64,000 nucleotides of DNA, from the NCBI GenBank assembly GCA_036826475.1, contig DAISWG010000020.1, positions 1-64,000 of the forward strand, in the 5' to 3' direction. The DNA comes from Miltoncostaea sp036826475. Lineage in GTDB: Bacteria; Actinomycetota; Thermoleophilia; Miltoncostaeales; Miltoncostaeaceae. A model generated the notes under the pieces. The model did no database searches, was not told the origin of the DNA, and saw nothing but the letters and a program-made list of their open reading frames with translations. Below are positions 62,200 through 64,000 of the stretch, one piece after another. Position numbers and translations under genes: made by a program. Every line of letters begins with the position of its first letter. The stretch's first letter is position 1.

Positions 62200-62299
62200 N
62201 NNNNNNNNNNNNNNNNNNNNNNNNNNNNNNNNNNNNNNNNNNNNNNNNNNNNNNNNNNNNNNNNNNNNNNNNNNNNNNNNNNNNNNNNNNNNNNNNNNN
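62200..62299. other. Assembly gap (100 N)
   Basis: A run of exactly 100 N, a conventional scaffold gap of unknown true length, between the TCS 4 regulator and a zinc-ribbon protein. Confidence 0.95.
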
Positions 62300-62479
62300 C
62301 TCGCGCCGGCCCGGGCGCCACCAGCCTGTCGGCGTGAGTCCGGGCAGGGCGCCGGGGCCGACGACGCGATCCGCCCGTCGAGGGTCGAGCGCCGCCCCGC
62401 ACAACGCACAGCCGGCGGCGAAGGCACTCACCCGCTCGCCGCAGCGGGGACAGACATGCGGCCCACGAGGCGTTGCCAT
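62300..62479 (-). CDS. Partial zinc-ribbon protein
   Basis: 60 codons before the gap. MATPRGPHVCPRCGERV and GCALCGAALDP form two CxxC knuckles of a zinc ribbon at the N-terminus. The rest lies in the gap, so the domain that follows is unknown. ATG at 62479 is the natural start; the frame further upstream overlaps other features. Confidence 0.6.
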
Positions 62480-62622
62480 GACCGACACGATGGCGGGTGC
62501 AGATGAGAGCTGCGTGAGCGGCACGGGGACGCCCGCGACTCTCATCGCACTGCCATCCGCCGCCGCTTTCCTGGTCCCTGAACCCGGACACCGGGTCCCA
62601 CGGAGAACCAAGGAGACGTACG

Positions 62623-63201
62623 ATGATGCTGTCCAACACGACCAAGCGCTGGCTCGCCGCAGGGGCGACCGTCCTCGCCATCGGCGGCGGCGGCGGCCTG
62701 GCCCTCGCCCAGCAGGGCGGCAGCGCCTCGACCCCGCCGCCGGCCGCCCAGTCGGCTCCTGACCGGCCCGAGCCCGGCGACACCGCCGACCGAGCCCAGG
62801 CCGGTGACAACGGCGAGCGCGACAACGGGCTCGCGGCCGGCGCCTCGAGCGTGCAGGCCTCCGACACCCCCGACCCGCAGGAGCGCTCCGACGCCGCCGA
62901 CGCGCCGGGGCGGGAGCAGGCGGGCGAGGAGCAGTCCAGCGCCTCGGAGGCGGGCGAGGACGCCGCAGAGAAGGCGGAGTCCGCCACGCTCGCGTCGCTC
63001 GCGAAGGTGGACCGGGCCCAGGCGGAGCAGTCCGCGCTGGCCAAGGTCCCCGGCACCGTCAGCGACGCCCAGCTCGGCGATGAGAACGGCAACGTGATCT
63101 GGGAGATCGACGTGACGGGCTCCGACGGCGCCCAGCACGAGGTCAAGGTCGACGCCGGCAACGGCACGGTCCTGGCCGCGCACGTCGACGACCAGGACTG
63201 A
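62623..63201 (+). CDS. Secreted PepSY-domain protein
   Basis: A 192-aa protein. A signal peptide is followed by a long acidic Ala/Glu/Ser-rich linker (about 30-125) and a C-terminal PepSY domain (VDRAQAEQSALAKVPGTV, WEIDVTGSDGAQHEVKVD). ATG at 62623 follows AAGGAGA. It is divergent from TCS 4, matching the PepSY-next-to-kinase pattern at 52938. Followed by a strong terminator hairpin. Confidence 0.85.
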   Translation: MMLSNTTKRWLAAGATVLAIGGGGGLALAQQGGSASTPPPAAQSAPDRPEPGDTADRAQAGDNGERDNGLAAGASSVQASDTPDPQERSDAADAPGREQAGEEQSSASEAGEDAAEKAESATLASLAKVDRAQAEQSALAKVPGTVSDAQLGDENGNVIWEIDVTGSDGAQHEVKVDAGNGTVLAAHVDDQD

Positions 63202-63244
63202 ACCCTCGACGCCGGCCTACCGGCCAGCGTCAACTCCTACCACA

Positions 63245-63270
63245 GACGGCCCCGCCCCGGCGGGGCCGTC
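63245..63270 (+). terminator. Hairpin terminator after the PepSY gene
   Basis: A 12-bp stem (GACGGCCCCGCC / GGCGGGGCCGTC) 43 bp after the stop, without a U tract, typical of high-GC factor-independent terminators. Confidence 0.75.
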
Positions 63271-63356
63271 GTCATGGTGAAGGCCACGGAGCGCTCTCAT
63301 CTGCGCCTCATCGCGTCTCGATTACCTCGCTGTGACGCGGATGACGGGAGCCGAAG

Positions 63357-63947
63357 ATGCTCGTGAGCGTGCCGACCAACCTGGGGTACACCGTCCTCGC
63401 CGGCCTCGTCGCCGGCGAGTCCGCGGGGCTGCCGATACCCGGGGAGACGGCGCTCGTCACCGCAGCCCTACTGGCGGGCGCGGGACACCTTTCGCTGCCG
63501 CTGGTGATCGGCGTCGCGGCCCTCGCTGCCGCGCTCGGCGACAACATCGGGTTCTGGCTCGGCCGGCGCGGCGGCAGGCGGGCGCTCACCGCGGACCGGG
63601 GGCCCTTTCGACGGCACCGGCAACACCTTCTGCAACGAGGGGAGCGGTTCTTCGCCGCTCACGGCGCCAAGGCGGTGGTCATCGGTCGCTTCGTCGCCGG
63701 CGTGCGCGCCGTGACCGCCGTCGTGGCGGGCGCGAGCGGGATGCCCGCCCGGCGGTTCCTGGTCGCCAATGCACTGGGCGCGATCGGCTGGGCGACGACG
63801 ACCGCCCTGCTCGTCTGGTGGCTGGGCCCGGCCGGTGCCGTCATCGCCCTCGCCAGCGGCTGGACATTGGCCGGTGGCGGGGCGGCGGTCGCCGCCCTGC
63901 GCGCCCGGCGACGCCAGCCCGCCACGTGTCCCGCCACCTCCCCGTAG
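63357..63947 (+). CDS. DedA-family membrane protein, second copy
   Basis: A 196-aa protein with the DedA/SNARE-associated fold: GESAGLPIPGETALVTAALLAG near the start, and GRFVAGVRAVTAVVAGASGMP in the middle. Compared with the copy at 45632 it is shorter at the C-terminus. Monocistronic. Confidence 0.9.
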   Translation: MLVSVPTNLGYTVLAGLVAGESAGLPIPGETALVTAALLAGAGHLSLPLVIGVAALAAALGDNIGFWLGRRGGRRALTADRGPFRRHRQHLLQRGERFFAAHGAKAVVIGRFVAGVRAVTAVVAGASGMPARRFLVANALGAIGWATTTALLVWWLGPAGAVIALASGWTLAGGGAAVAALRARRRQPATCPATSP

Positions 63948-64000
63948 CCCGGATCTCCGCCGGCCGAACCTCTGATCGACGACGCGTCGGTGTGAACGAG

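Noticed and set aside
1..64000. CRISPR arrays, rRNA genes, IS elements with intact transposase
   Set aside because: No regularly spaced direct repeats, no rRNA-like sequence and no transposase-like protein were found.

Overview
The window is a 64 kb high-GC (about 70 %) bacterial scaffold. It carries two N-filled gaps (57556-57565 and 62200-62299) and a low-complexity first 50 bases, so it looks like draft or metagenome-assembled sequence. OmpR-type two-component systems, PimA-like and COG4705 membrane proteins, an AAC(2')-type acetyltransferase, GTG starts and strong AGGAGG sites all point to an actinobacterium. My best guess, by overall flavour only, is a Thermoleophilia-like soil or aquatic lineage.

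Layout. (1) 1-2.5 kb: copper chaperone copZ with a partial exported protein, an NAD(P)H:quinone-type flavoprotein, an AAC(2')-type N-acetyltransferase and a secreted fasciclin protein. (2) 2.6-8.0 kb: a translationally coupled pair, an atypical GAPDH and a 1403-aa PEP-synthase/PPDK-like protein with a large unrecognised N-terminal half and no C-terminal TIM barrel. (3) 8.2-14.5 kb: a LuxR/LAL regulator, a small repeat protein and a 797-aa metalloprotease-like protein carrying the N-terminal motif typical of contractile-injection-system cargo. (4) 14.6-15.9 kb and 43.1-44.5 kb: two copies of a roughly 1.32 kb module. Each copy has a tRNA-Ser(CGA) 3' fragment, a GC hairpin, a 209-aa winged-helix-like protein and a conserved 3' structured block. 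(5) 16-33 kb: a metal and redox island with an MMPL exporter, a multicopper oxidase with two inserted heavy-metal-binding motifs, an FMO, a decayed conjugative relaxase, small membrane proteins, a truncated ABC transporter, csoR-copA, an MFS exporter, a USP and a DUF305 protein. (6) 33-43 kb: a two-component system, then DUF1624/PBP2/LPG-synthase-like genes, and M23 and NlpC/P60 cell-wall hydrolases. (7) 44.5-64 kb: FTR1, DedA, polyprenol-type glycosyltransferase-like membrane protein, GT4, three further two-component systems, two PepSY proteins and an ABC efflux-type operon.

How it works together. CsoR (28147-28449) is the likely regulator of a small copper regulon. Near-identical G-tract motifs (TACTGGGGGGGAGT and relatives) lie upstream of copZ, between csoR-copA and the MFS gene, and upstream of the DUF305 gene; a second motif, CATAC-N9-GTATG, occurs at the first two. 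The second half of the window is rich in envelope-stress wiring, with histidine kinases beside PepSY proteins and a lipoprotein-ABC exporter operon divergent from a response regulator.

The most unusual item is the duplicated tRNA-Ser-fragment module. Its two copies have the same architecture and nearly the same length (1320 and 1317 bp) and encode equal-length proteins. They flank a 28.6 kb segment holding most of the metal-resistance genes and a relaxase relic. This suggests an undescribed tRNA-targeting element or genomic-island end module. All functional statements come from reading the sequence; no database searches were run.
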